The position numbers were made by a program, and so were the translations under genes. A stretch of DNA of 6,404 nt from an uncultured Opitutia bacterium (GTDB taxonomy: Bacteria; Verrucomicrobiota; Verrucomicrobiia; Opitutales; UBA953): contig CAIPVK010000003.1 of the NCBI GenBank assembly GCA_903868455.1, positions 1 to 6,404 on the forward strand, read 5' to 3'. Shown here one piece after another: positions 1-6,404 of this stretch. Under the pieces are notes generated by a model. That model saw nothing but the letters and a program-made list of their open reading frames with translations. It made no database searches and was not told the DNA's origin. Position 1 is the first letter of the stretch. Each line of letters begins with the position of its first letter.

Positions 1-3
1 CAC

Positions 4-374
4 ACAGTCAGACCACACGCATCCGCGCGGTTCGCCGCGAGGAAAGTCCGGACACCACAGGGCAGGATTCCCGGCGCAAGCCGGGGCGCGGCGCGAGCCG
101 CGACGGAAAGTGCCACAGAGAACAGACCGCCCGAACCCGAAAGGGGGAAGGCAAGGGTGAAACGGTGGGGTAAGAGCCCACCGCCCCGAGGGCGACCGAG
201 GGGGCACGGCAAACCCAATCCGGTGCAAGACAAACAGGGGCCGTTCGAGGCCGCCCGCCGAGGACCCGGGTTGTCGCACCGCCGCGAGGCGGTTCCGAGA
301 GGAAAGAGGAATGGATGCGGGCGGGACCGGCGAGTGCCACCCGTCACAGAATCCGGCTTATCGTGCCTGGCTCC
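4..374 (+). ncRNA. rnpB: RNase P RNA, bacterial type A
   Basis: This is the catalytic RNA of ribonuclease P, which removes the 5' leader from precursor tRNAs together with the RnpA protein. The universally conserved blocks are all visible: GAGGAAAGTCCGG at 38-50, the CACAG-GGCA block near 55-64, GTGCCACAGAGAACAGACCGCC around 110-130 in pieces, AAGGGTGAAA at 153-162, GGTAAGAG near 169-176, GGTGCAAG at 222-229 (the L15 loop that pairs with the tRNA CCA end) and ACAGAATCCGGCTTA at 346-360. Helices can be drawn: P1 (about 6-16 with 363-372), P2 (18-24 with 313-319), a very short P3 capped by TTCG (26-39), P8 (70-85, GCAA loop), P9 (87-102, GCGA loop), P18 (278-293, GCGA loop) and a P19-like helix (322-343). 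The ends are set by P1 and may be off by a few bases. Its promoter lies outside the window. Confidence 0.97.
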
Positions 375-378
375 AAAC

Positions 379-408
379 GGGAGGCCGATCCGAAAGGGTC
401 GGCCTCCC
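379..408 (+). terminator. rho-independent-type hairpin between rnpB and aroQ, possibly bidirectional
   Basis: A 13-base-pair stem (379-391 with 396-408) closes a GAAA loop, starting seven bases after the end of the rnpB P1 helix. Read in the rnpB direction all 13 pairs form, one of them a G-U wobble (389 with 398). Read in the aroQ direction the same pair becomes an A-C mismatch, so the stem is slightly weaker. The tails are poor in U: TCCCTTG after it on the plus strand and GTTTGG on the minus strand. It lies eight bases beyond the aroQ stop codon, so it probably ends both convergent transcripts, with rnpB as the main user. Confidence 0.8.
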
Positions 409-416
409 TCCCTTGC

Positions 417-854
417 TCAGGCCTTGGCCTTGGCGGCGAGGTAGTCGACCGCCAGGCGGTAGCCCTCGAAGCCCAGACCCGTGATGACGCCGTCGCACGC
501 GCCCGCCGTGACCGAGGCGTGGCGGAAGGACTCGCGCTTGTAGATGTTGGAGAGGTGCACCTCGACGGCGCGCATGCCGCTGCCGGCGATGGCGTCGCGG
601 AGGGCGACGCTCACGTGGGTGTGGCCGCCCGGGTTGATCACGAGCAACCGGACGCCGTCGTCCGCCCACTTGGAGAGGGTGTCGATCAGCTCGCCCTCGT
701 GGTTGGACTGGAAGAACCGGGCCTTGAGGCCGCGGGACTTGGCGTGCGCGGCCACCTCGGCCTCGAGGTCGGCGAGCGTGCGGGTGCCGTAGACCTCCGG
801 CTCGCGCTTGCCGAGCCGGTCGAGGTTGGGGCCGTTGACGACGCCGATGTCCAT
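417..854 (-). CDS. aroQ: 3-dehydroquinate dehydratase, type II
   Basis: This 145-residue protein catalyses the third step of the shikimate pathway, 3-dehydroquinate to 3-dehydroshikimate, through the type II (enolate, dodecameric) mechanism; it acts in the cytoplasm. Family motifs appear in order: NGPNLDRLGKREPEVYG at residues 7-23 with the catalytic Tyr22, NHEGELID at 51-58, INPGGHTHVSVALRDA at 73-88, EVHLSN at 98-103 with the catalytic His100, and RESFRH at 107-112. The length is typical (about 140-150 residues). The ATG at 854 is chosen because the family starts right before the VVNGPN strand; the open frame continues upstream, but only as a shadow of gltA. No Shine-Dalgarno motif is seen. 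The gene is last in the minus-strand series, 59 bases after gltA, and ends against the rnpB terminator hairpin. Confidence 0.97.
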   Translation of the reverse strand: MDIGVVNGPNLDRLGKREPEVYGTRTLADLEAEVAAHAKSRGLKARFFQSNHEGELIDTLSKWADDGVRLLVINPGGHTHVSVALRDAIAGSGMRAVEVHLSNIYKRESFRHASVTAGACDGVITGLGFEGYRLAVDYLAAKAKA

Positions 855-899
855 GGACGCGGAGCCTACCCCGGCCGGCGGGCTAGGGAAGGCGAAAGC

Positions 900-913
900 G
901 AGCCCCCGGGGGC

Positions 914-915
<2 letters not shown>
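900..915 (-). terminator. GC palindrome at the gltA stop, possible weak terminator or processing hairpin
   Basis: A perfect 16-base palindrome, GAGCCCCCGGGGGCTC, begins inside the TGA stop codon of gltA. In RNA it could fold as a 6-bp stem around CCGG. On the minus strand it is followed by GCTTTCGCCTTCCC, which is only mildly pyrimidine-rich with no true U run. It could reduce read-through from gltA into aroQ or protect the gltA mRNA 3' end. The symmetry is directly visible; the function is inferred. Confidence 0.35.
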
Positions 916-2215
<1,300 letters not shown>

Positions 2216-2237
2216 GGCGGGAGGTGGGGTCGGGACT

Positions 2238-2253
2238 CCCGCGGGAGCGCGGG
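2238..2253 (-). other. small GC hairpin between hisH and gltA
   Basis: Directly after the hisH stop codon, CCCGCG and CGCGGG form a 6-bp stem with a CTCC loop on the minus strand. It overlaps an alternative perfect 12-base palindrome, CTCCCGCGGGAG, at 2236-2247. No U-rich tail follows, so it is a poor rho-independent terminator. It may act as an mRNA stability or processing element between the his genes and gltA, or be chance in GC-rich DNA. Confidence 0.25.
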
Positions 2254-2889
2254 TCAGTCGCGCACCAACGTCAGGAAGTTGCGGTAGAGTTGCAAGCCTT
2301 TGGCCTGACTTTTCTCGGGGTGGAACTGGGTCGCCAGCACGCGGCCGCGGCGGACGCCGCTGACGAACTCGCCGGCGTAGTCCGTGACGCACCAGACGAG
2401 CGCGGGGTCGGTCTCGACGAGCCGGTAGCTGTGGACGAAGTAGAAGGGCTCGCCCTCCGTCCGCAGGCCCTCCGTCAGGCCCGCGCCCGGGACGAAGCGG
2501 GCCTCGTTCCAGCCCATGTGGGGGATGCGCAGGCCGCCTCCCGAGGGGAAGCGGGTGATCCGCCCCGGGAAGACGCCGAGCCCCGCCCTGCCCCCCTCCT
2601 CCGAGCGCTCGAAGAGCGCCTGGAGCCCGAGGCAGACGCCGAGGAAGGGCCGGTCGGCGGCGATCCACTCGCGCAGGAAGGTCGAGAAATCCGTGCGCCC
2701 GAGGCAGTCCATGCAGTCGCCGATCGCGCCCTGTCCGGGGAACACCACCGCGTCGGCCCCCTCGGCCTCGCGCGGGGCGGCGGCGAGGCGGACGGAGGCG
2801 CCGGCGGCCTCGAGGGCGCGTCGCACGCTGCGCAGGTTGCCCCCGCCGTAGTCGAGGAGGGCGACGGACGGGACGCGGGCGCCGCTCAC
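2254..2889 (-). CDS. hisH: imidazole glycerol phosphate synthase, glutaminase subunit HisH
   Basis: This 211-residue class I glutamine amidotransferase releases ammonia from glutamine and passes it to HisF, which makes imidazole glycerol phosphate and AICAR in histidine biosynthesis. The triad is complete: nucleophile Cys86 in LGVCLGLQ, with His190 and Glu192 in ATQFHPEKSQ near the C-terminus. Also seen are the N-terminal YGGGNLRSV (14-22), FPGQGAIGDCM (50-60, the oxyanion-strand region) and FVHSY. Length is typical (about 200-210). The start is taken as the GTG at 2889 because it gives the family N-terminus (VALLDYGGGN) and overlaps the hisB stop as GTGA, an arrangement that favours translational coupling. 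A weak AAGGG lies about eight bases upstream, inside hisB. The obligate partner hisF, and hisA, which often lies between them, are not in the window; gltA follows instead. Confidence 0.96.
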   Translation of the reverse strand: MSGARVPSVALLDYGGGNLRSVRRALEAAGASVRLAAAPREAEGADAVVFPGQGAIGDCMDCLGRTDFSTFLREWIAADRPFLGVCLGLQALFERSEEGGRAGLGVFPGRITRFPSGGGLRIPHMGWNEARFVPGAGLTEGLRTEGEPFYFVHSYRLVETDPALVWCVTDYAGEFVSGVRRGRVLATQFHPEKSQAKGLQLYRNFLTLVRD

Positions 2890-3485
2890 AGCGTGCCCTT
2901 GGTGCTCGGGATGGCGCCGCCCGACCTCGGGTCGCGCTCGATCGCGACGCGGAGCGCGCGGGCGAAGGCCTTGAAGAGGGCCTCCGCGATGTGGTGGGGC
3001 TCGTCGCCGTACTCCAGGCGCAGGTGCAGGTTGCACCCGAGCGAGTTGGTGAGGCCCTGGAAGAACTCGCGCACGAGGGCGATGTTGAAGTCGCGCACCA
3101 TGTAGTTGGAGATCTCGGCCTGGTAGACGAGGATGGGGCGGTTGGAGAGGTCGATGACGGCGCGGGCGAGGGCCTCGTCCATCGGCAGGACGAAGAACCC
3201 GTAGCGGCGGATGCCCGCCTTGTCGCCGAGCGCCTCGCGCAGGGCCTGCCCGAGCACGATGCCGGTGTCCTCCACCGTGTGGTGGTAGTCGACCGCGGTG
3301 TCGCCGGCGGCCTTGACCTTGAGGTCGAGGGCGGCGTGCTTGGCCAGCAGGGTCAGCATGTGGTCGAGGAACGCCACGCCGGTGTCGACCTCGGCGCGGC
3401 CCGTGCCGTCGAGGTCGACGCTCAGGGTGATCTGGGTCTCGGCGGTGTCCCGCCGGACGGTGCTGGTCCTGGCAGCCGTGCTCAT
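2886..3485 (-). CDS. hisB: imidazoleglycerol-phosphate dehydratase
   Basis: This 199-residue enzyme dehydrates imidazole glycerol phosphate to imidazole acetol phosphate, the step just after HisF/HisH. It is the monofunctional form, without the N-terminal histidinol-phosphatase domain of the enterobacterial fusion. The two pseudo-repeated halves and the metal-binding motifs are clear: FLDHM at 39-43, DYHHTVED at 66-73, a second HHIAE at 164-168, plus NSLGCNLH in the middle and the C-terminal PSTKG signature at 193-197. These His and Glu residues bind the two Mn ions of the 24-mer. The ATG at 3485 is preceded within 17 bases by a hairpin and no clear Shine-Dalgarno motif. The gene lies 31 bases after hisC, and its stop overlaps the hisH start by 4 bases. 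Its product is on the path to the substrate of HisC next door. Confidence 0.98.
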   Translation of the reverse strand: MSTAARTSTVRRDTAETQITLSVDLDGTGRAEVDTGVAFLDHMLTLLAKHAALDLKVKAAGDTAVDYHHTVEDTGIVLGQALREALGDKAGIRRYGFFVLPMDEALARAVIDLSNRPILVYQAEISNYMVRDFNIALVREFFQGLTNSLGCNLHLRLEYGDEPHHIAEALFKAFARALRVAIERDPRSGGAIPSTKGTL

Positions 3486-3502
3486 GCGGGGTTCATCCCC
3501 GC
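3486..3502 (-). promoter_or_regulatory. hairpin abutting the hisB start codon
   Basis: On the minus strand GCGGGG and CCCCGC pair around an ATGAA loop, and the stem ends on the base just before the hisB ATG. The loop contains an ATG that opens a four-codon frame (Met-Asn-Pro-Ala) whose TGA overlaps the hisB ATG as ATGA. Such an element could mask the ribosome landing region until ribosomes finishing hisC open it, or could support reinitiation. The pairing is seen directly; a regulatory role is inferred and unproven. Confidence 0.3.
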
Positions 3503-3516
3503 GGCGGGCCGGGAAG

Positions 3517-4608
3517 TCAACCCCGCCCTGCCGTCCAGTCCGCGGCGGCGGCGAGGAACGCCTCCATCTCCTCCGGGCGTCCGACCGAGACGCGAAGGCC
3601 GGATTCGGTCAGCGGATGGTTGGGGAAACGCCGGGCGAGGATGCGGCGGGCGCGGAGGTGGGCGAAGGCCGACTCGGCGAGCGCCGGCGAGGGCGACTCG
3701 CCCGCGCGCGCCGGGAAGGCCAGGACGAAGTTGCCCTGCGAGGGGCGCACGGTCCAGCCGAGCGCGGCCAAGCCCTCGGCGAGGCGGGCGCGGGCGGCGC
3801 GAACCCGGGAGACGGCGTCGGCGAGCCACTCCCGGTCGTCGAGCGCGGCGGCGGCGGCGGCCTGCGCGAGCGCGTCGAGGTTGTAGCTGTCGCGCACCCG
3901 GTGGAGGATGTCGGCCACTCCCGGCGGGCAGAGCGCGTAGCCGGCGCGCAGCCCCGCGAGCGCGTGGGACTTCGAGAGCGTGCGCGTCACGAGGACGTTG
4001 GGAAGGCGCGCGGGCAGCGCGGCGCAGTCCGCCTCGGCGAAGGCCGCGTAGGCCTCGTCGACCACGAGCAGCCCGGGGAACGCGCGCGCCGCGGCCTCGA
4101 CCTCGGCCGGCGCGAAGGCGTGGCCGAGCGGCGCGTTGGGGTTCGTGAGGAGGAAGAGCGCGGCGCCCGAGGCGGCGATCGCCGCGGGGTCGAGCCGGCC
4201 TTCGGCGGGGAACGGGACGCGGACGACGGGCGCGGCCTGCGCGGCGGCGAGCACGCCGTAGAGCGAGTAGCTCGGGTCGATCACGCCCACCGGCCGTCCC
4301 GGCCCGGCGAAGGCGCGGATGAGGAGGTTGAGCAGGTCGTCCGAGCCGTTGCCCGCGACGATGTCGGCGGCGGGATGCCCGTGCAGCCGCGACGCGGCCT
4401 CGCGCAGCGGGGCGGCGTCGGGCGAGGGGTAGAGACGCAGCCGGGCCGGGTCGGCGAGGGCGGCGGCGGCCGCCGCCGAGGCGCGGGGGCTCGGCGGCCA
4501 AGGGTGCTCGTTGGTGTTGAGCTTCACCCACCCCCCGCCCTGCGGCTGCTCGCCCGGCACGTAGGCGCGGAGCGACTCGACATGGGGGTTGGCGGCGGGG
4601 CGGCTCAT
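3517..4608 (-). CDS. hisC: histidinol-phosphate aminotransferase
   Basis: This 363-residue PLP-dependent enzyme (fold type I, class I/II aminotransferase) converts imidazole acetol phosphate and glutamate to histidinol phosphate. Family landmarks are in order: KLNTNEHPWPPSP at 29-41 (the N-terminal KLxxNENP block), GNGSDDLL at 86-93 (PLP phosphate region), DPSYSLY at 111-117, TNPNAPLG at 155-162 with Asn158, DEAYAAF at 184-190 with Asp184, and TLSKSHALAGLRAGY at 210-224 with Lys213 as the Schiff-base lysine and Arg221. The C-terminal GLRVSVGRPEE carries the substrate carboxylate Arg. The protein is very rich in alanine and arginine, in line with the GC content. The ATG at 4608 lies 4 bases after the ptsI stop with no Shine-Dalgarno motif, suggesting translational coupling. 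Related aromatic aminotransferases share the fold, but adjacency to hisB and hisH favours HisC. Confidence 0.95.
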   Translation of the reverse strand: MSRPAANPHVESLRAYVPGEQPQGGGWVKLNTNEHPWPPSPRASAAAAAALADPARLRLYPSPDAAPLREAASRLHGHPAADIVAGNGSDDLLNLLIRAFAGPGRPVGVIDPSYSLYGVLAAAQAAPVVRVPFPAEGRLDPAAIAASGAALFLLTNPNAPLGHAFAPAEVEAAARAFPGLLVVDEAYAAFAEADCAALPARLPNVLVTRTLSKSHALAGLRAGYALCPPGVADILHRVRDSYNLDALAQAAAAAALDDREWLADAVSRVRAARARLAEGLAALGWTVRPSQGNFVLAFPARAGESPSPALAESAFAHLRARRILARRFPNHPLTESGLRVSVGRPEEMEAFLAAAADWTAGRG

Positions 4609-4612
4609 GGGC

Positions 4613-6358
4613 TCAGGCGCGGGGACGGAGGCGGGCGGCGGCGAACTCCCTCAGGCGGGCGGCCGTGGCGGCGGGGTCGGCGTCGCGCAGGCACTCGGCG
4701 GCGAGCCGCTCGCGGTCCTCGCGGCGGGTGCGGCGCAGGACGTGGCGCACCTCGGGGATGGCCGCGGCGGTCATGGAGAGGGTGTCCGCGCCGAGGCCGA
4801 GCAGGAGCGCGGCCCAGCCGGGGTCGGCCGCGAGCTCGCCGCAGACGCCGCAGGGCGCGCCGCGGTTCGCGGCCGAGGCGAAGATGTGGCGGAGCGTGAG
4901 GAGCACCGCGGGGTGGCAGGGATCGTAGAGCGAGGCGACGCGGTCGTTGCCGCGGTCGACGGCGAGGAGGTACTGGACGAGGTCGTTCGTGCCGACGCTG
5001 AGGAAGTCGCACTCGGCGGCGAGCGCGTCCGCCACGACCGAGGCGGAGGGGATCTCGATCATCGCGCCGACGCGCACGGGCGAGGCGGGCCGCACGCCCT
5101 CGGCCGCGAGCTCCGCCGCGACGGAGGCGAGCGCCGCCCTCGCCTGGCGCAGCTCGCCGAGGCCGGAGACCATCGGGAACATGACCGACACCGGGCCGTG
5201 CGCCGCCGCGCGCAGGATGGCGCGGAGCTGGGGCCGGAAGACCTCGGGCCGCTCGAGGCACAGCCGGAGGGCGCGGAAGCCCATGAAGGGGTTGGCCTCG
5301 GGCTCGTGGCCCGCGAGGTGCTTGTCGCCGCCGATGTCGAGCGTGCGGAAGGTGACCGGCATCCCCGCGGCCTCGCGGACGACCCGGAGGTACTCCTCCG
5401 CCTGGGTCGCCTCGTCGGGCCAGCCGTCGAGGCGCAGGAAGAGGTTCTCGGTGCGGTAGAGCCCGACGCCGGCGGCGCGCGTCGCGCGGGCGTCCGCGAG
5501 GTCGTCCGCGCCGCCGATGTTGGCCTGCAGGACGAAGGGCGCGCCCTCCTCGTCGGCGTCCGGGCGCCCGTCGTCGGCCAGGAGCGCGCGGCGGCGGGCG
5601 GCCCGCGCCTCCGCGGCGGCGCGGGCGCGCTCGAGCGCGGCGGGGGAGGGATGGACGATGACCTCCCCGGCGTCGCCGTCGACGACCACCGTGTCGCCCG
5701 CGGCGAGGGCCGCGACCAGGCCGTGGACGCCGACCACGGCCGGCACCTCGAGGGCGCGGGCCATGATGGCGGAGTGGGAGTTGCGGCTGCCGCCCTCGGT
5801 GACGAGCGCCAGCACCTCGTCCGCGGGCAGCGCCGCGGTGTCCGAGGGCGTCAGCTCGGACGCCGCGATGACGGAGGGCTCGCCGGCGCGCCCGGCGCGG
5901 CCGAGGCCGAGCAGGTTGTCGAGCACGCGCCCCGTGACGTCGCGGATGTCGGAGGCGCGCTCGCGCAGGAACGCGTCGTCGATCTTGGCGATCGCCTTGA
6001 TGTAGCGCGCGGCGACGGCGGAGAAGACGTGGTCGACGTTGAGCTTGCGCCGCCGGACGCGGCGCTCGACCTCGCCGACCAGCAGGTCGTCCTCGAGCAC
6101 GAGCAGGTGGGCCTCGAAGATCGCCGCCTCGGACTCGCCCATGCGGCGGGCGACCTCGTCGCGCAGGGCCCCGATCTGCGCCCGCGTAGCGTCGAGGGCC
6201 GTGCGCAGGCGCGCCAGCTCGGCGTCGACGTCGGCGACGGCGTACTTGGGCACCTTGGCCACCCCGCGCTGGAGCAGGTAGGCGGGGCCGACCGCCACCC
6301 CGGGGGCGGCGGACAGGCCGCGGAGGACCAGTTCCTTGGGCGACGGGGTCGCGTCCAT
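4613..6358 (-). CDS. ptsI: phosphoenolpyruvate-protein phosphotransferase (PTS Enzyme I)
   Basis: This 581-residue cytoplasmic protein takes phosphate from PEP on a histidine and passes it to HPr, starting the PTS cascade. Three parts are visible: the N-terminal domain with the HPr-binding helices (about 12-150, opening with GLSAAPGVAVGPAYLL), the swivelling phosphohistidine domain (about 155-240, His195 in NSHSAIMAR) and the PEP-binding TIM barrel (about 260-560). Barrel active-site motifs are complete: LYRTENLFL, RTLDIGGDK, MIEIPSA, SVGTNDLVQY, AVDRGND and CGE with Cys506. Length is close to the standard 575, with no GAF domain, so it is a sugar-type Enzyme I and not PtsP. The residue two before the active His is Asn193 where Thr is usual. 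The ATG at 6358 gives about 12 residues more than E. coli; no in-frame alternative start lies upstream in the window. ptsH is not visible; hisC follows after 4 bases. Confidence 0.97.
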   Translation of the reverse strand: MDATPSPKELVLRGLSAAPGVAVGPAYLLQRGVAKVPKYAVADVDAELARLRTALDATRAQIGALRDEVARRMGESEAAIFEAHLLVLEDDLLVGEVERRVRRRKLNVDHVFSAVAARYIKAIAKIDDAFLRERASDIRDVTGRVLDNLLGLGRAGRAGEPSVIAASELTPSDTAALPADEVLALVTEGGSRNSHSAIMARALEVPAVVGVHGLVAALAAGDTVVVDGDAGEVIVHPSPAALERARAAAEARAARRRALLADDGRPDADEEGAPFVLQANIGGADDLADARATRAAGVGLYRTENLFLRLDGWPDEATQAEEYLRVVREAAGMPVTFRTLDIGGDKHLAGHEPEANPFMGFRALRLCLERPEVFRPQLRAILRAAAHGPVSVMFPMVSGLGELRQARAALASVAAELAAEGVRPASPVRVGAMIEIPSASVVADALAAECDFLSVGTNDLVQYLLAVDRGNDRVASLYDPCHPAVLLTLRHIFASAANRGAPCGVCGELAADPGWAALLLGLGADTLSMTAAAIPEVRHVLRRTRREDRERLAAECLRDADPAATAARLREFAAARLRPRA

Positions 6359-6404
6359 CGCGCTAGGACAGCCGCGGGGCGGCCCTCGGGCAAGGACGGA
6401 TTGA

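Noticed and set aside
8..340. Open frames on both strands across 8-444
   Set aside because: They lie over rnpB, whose conserved RNA blocks and helices fully explain the sequence.
2890..3036. An upstream extension of hisH into hisB
   Set aside because: The extension is a Pro/Arg-rich shadow of hisB; the GTG overlapping the hisB stop gives the normal HisH N-terminus.
3482..4531. A 349-codon minus-strand frame overlapping hisC
   Set aside because: It overlaps hisC in another frame, is Arg/Pro-rich, and lacks any motif; hisC itself has a full set of aminotransferase residues.
2991..4899. Long plus-strand open frames (2991-4148 and 3298-4899) opposite hisB, hisC and ptsI
   Set aside because: Low-complexity Arg/Gly/Ala sequence with no domain, running antisense across several real genes and their junctions; mirror-frame artefacts.
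4605..5261. A 218-codon minus-strand frame inside ptsI
   Set aside because: Out-of-frame shadow of the Enzyme I barrel, dominated by Arg, Ala and Pro.

Overview
This window comes from a very GC-rich bacterium (well over 65% GC by eye, with G or C at most third codon positions) and is densely packed with housekeeping genes. One RNA gene lies on the plus strand at the left end. Six protein genes fill the rest on the minus strand, all pointing left, so the transcript order is ptsI > hisC > hisB > hisH > gltA > aroQ, converging on the RNA gene. The lineage is unclear. The bacterial type-A RNase P RNA with a P19-like helix, the monofunctional hisB, the hexameric-type citrate synthase and the lack of Shine-Dalgarno motifs suggest a GC-rich Gram-negative group, possibly of the PVC type (for example Verrucomicrobia), but this is an impression and not a demonstrated assignment.

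Left end (about 1-410): nearly complete rnpB, the catalytic RNA of RNase P, followed by a strong hairpin at 379-408 that sits between rnpB and the end of aroQ and can serve as terminator for both. Positions 417-2215: aroQ (type II 3-dehydroquinate dehydratase, shikimate pathway) and gltA (citrate synthase, TCA cycle), separated by 59 bases that hold a perfect GC palindrome overlapping the gltA stop. Positions 2254-4608: three histidine biosynthesis genes, hisH, hisB and hisC. hisB and hisH overlap by 4 bases (GTGA); hisC and hisB are separated by 31 bases that hold a hairpin directly before the hisB start. Positions 4613-6358: ptsI, Enzyme I of the phosphoenolpyruvate phosphotransferase system, only 4 bases upstream of hisC.

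The spacing suggests one transcription unit running at least from ptsI to hisH, perhaps continuing through gltA and aroQ. The common thread is central metabolism: PEP use (ptsI), entry of acetyl-CoA into the TCA cycle (gltA), and amino acid synthesis (his genes, aroQ). The rest of the histidine pathway (hisG, D, A, F, I/E) and the usual ptsI partner ptsH are not in the window. I see no mobile element, CRISPR array, tRNA or defence system, and no convincing new system. The points worth a second look are the gene order, an Asn substitution beside the phosphorylated His of Enzyme I, the lack of Shine-Dalgarno motifs, and small hairpins at gene junctions.
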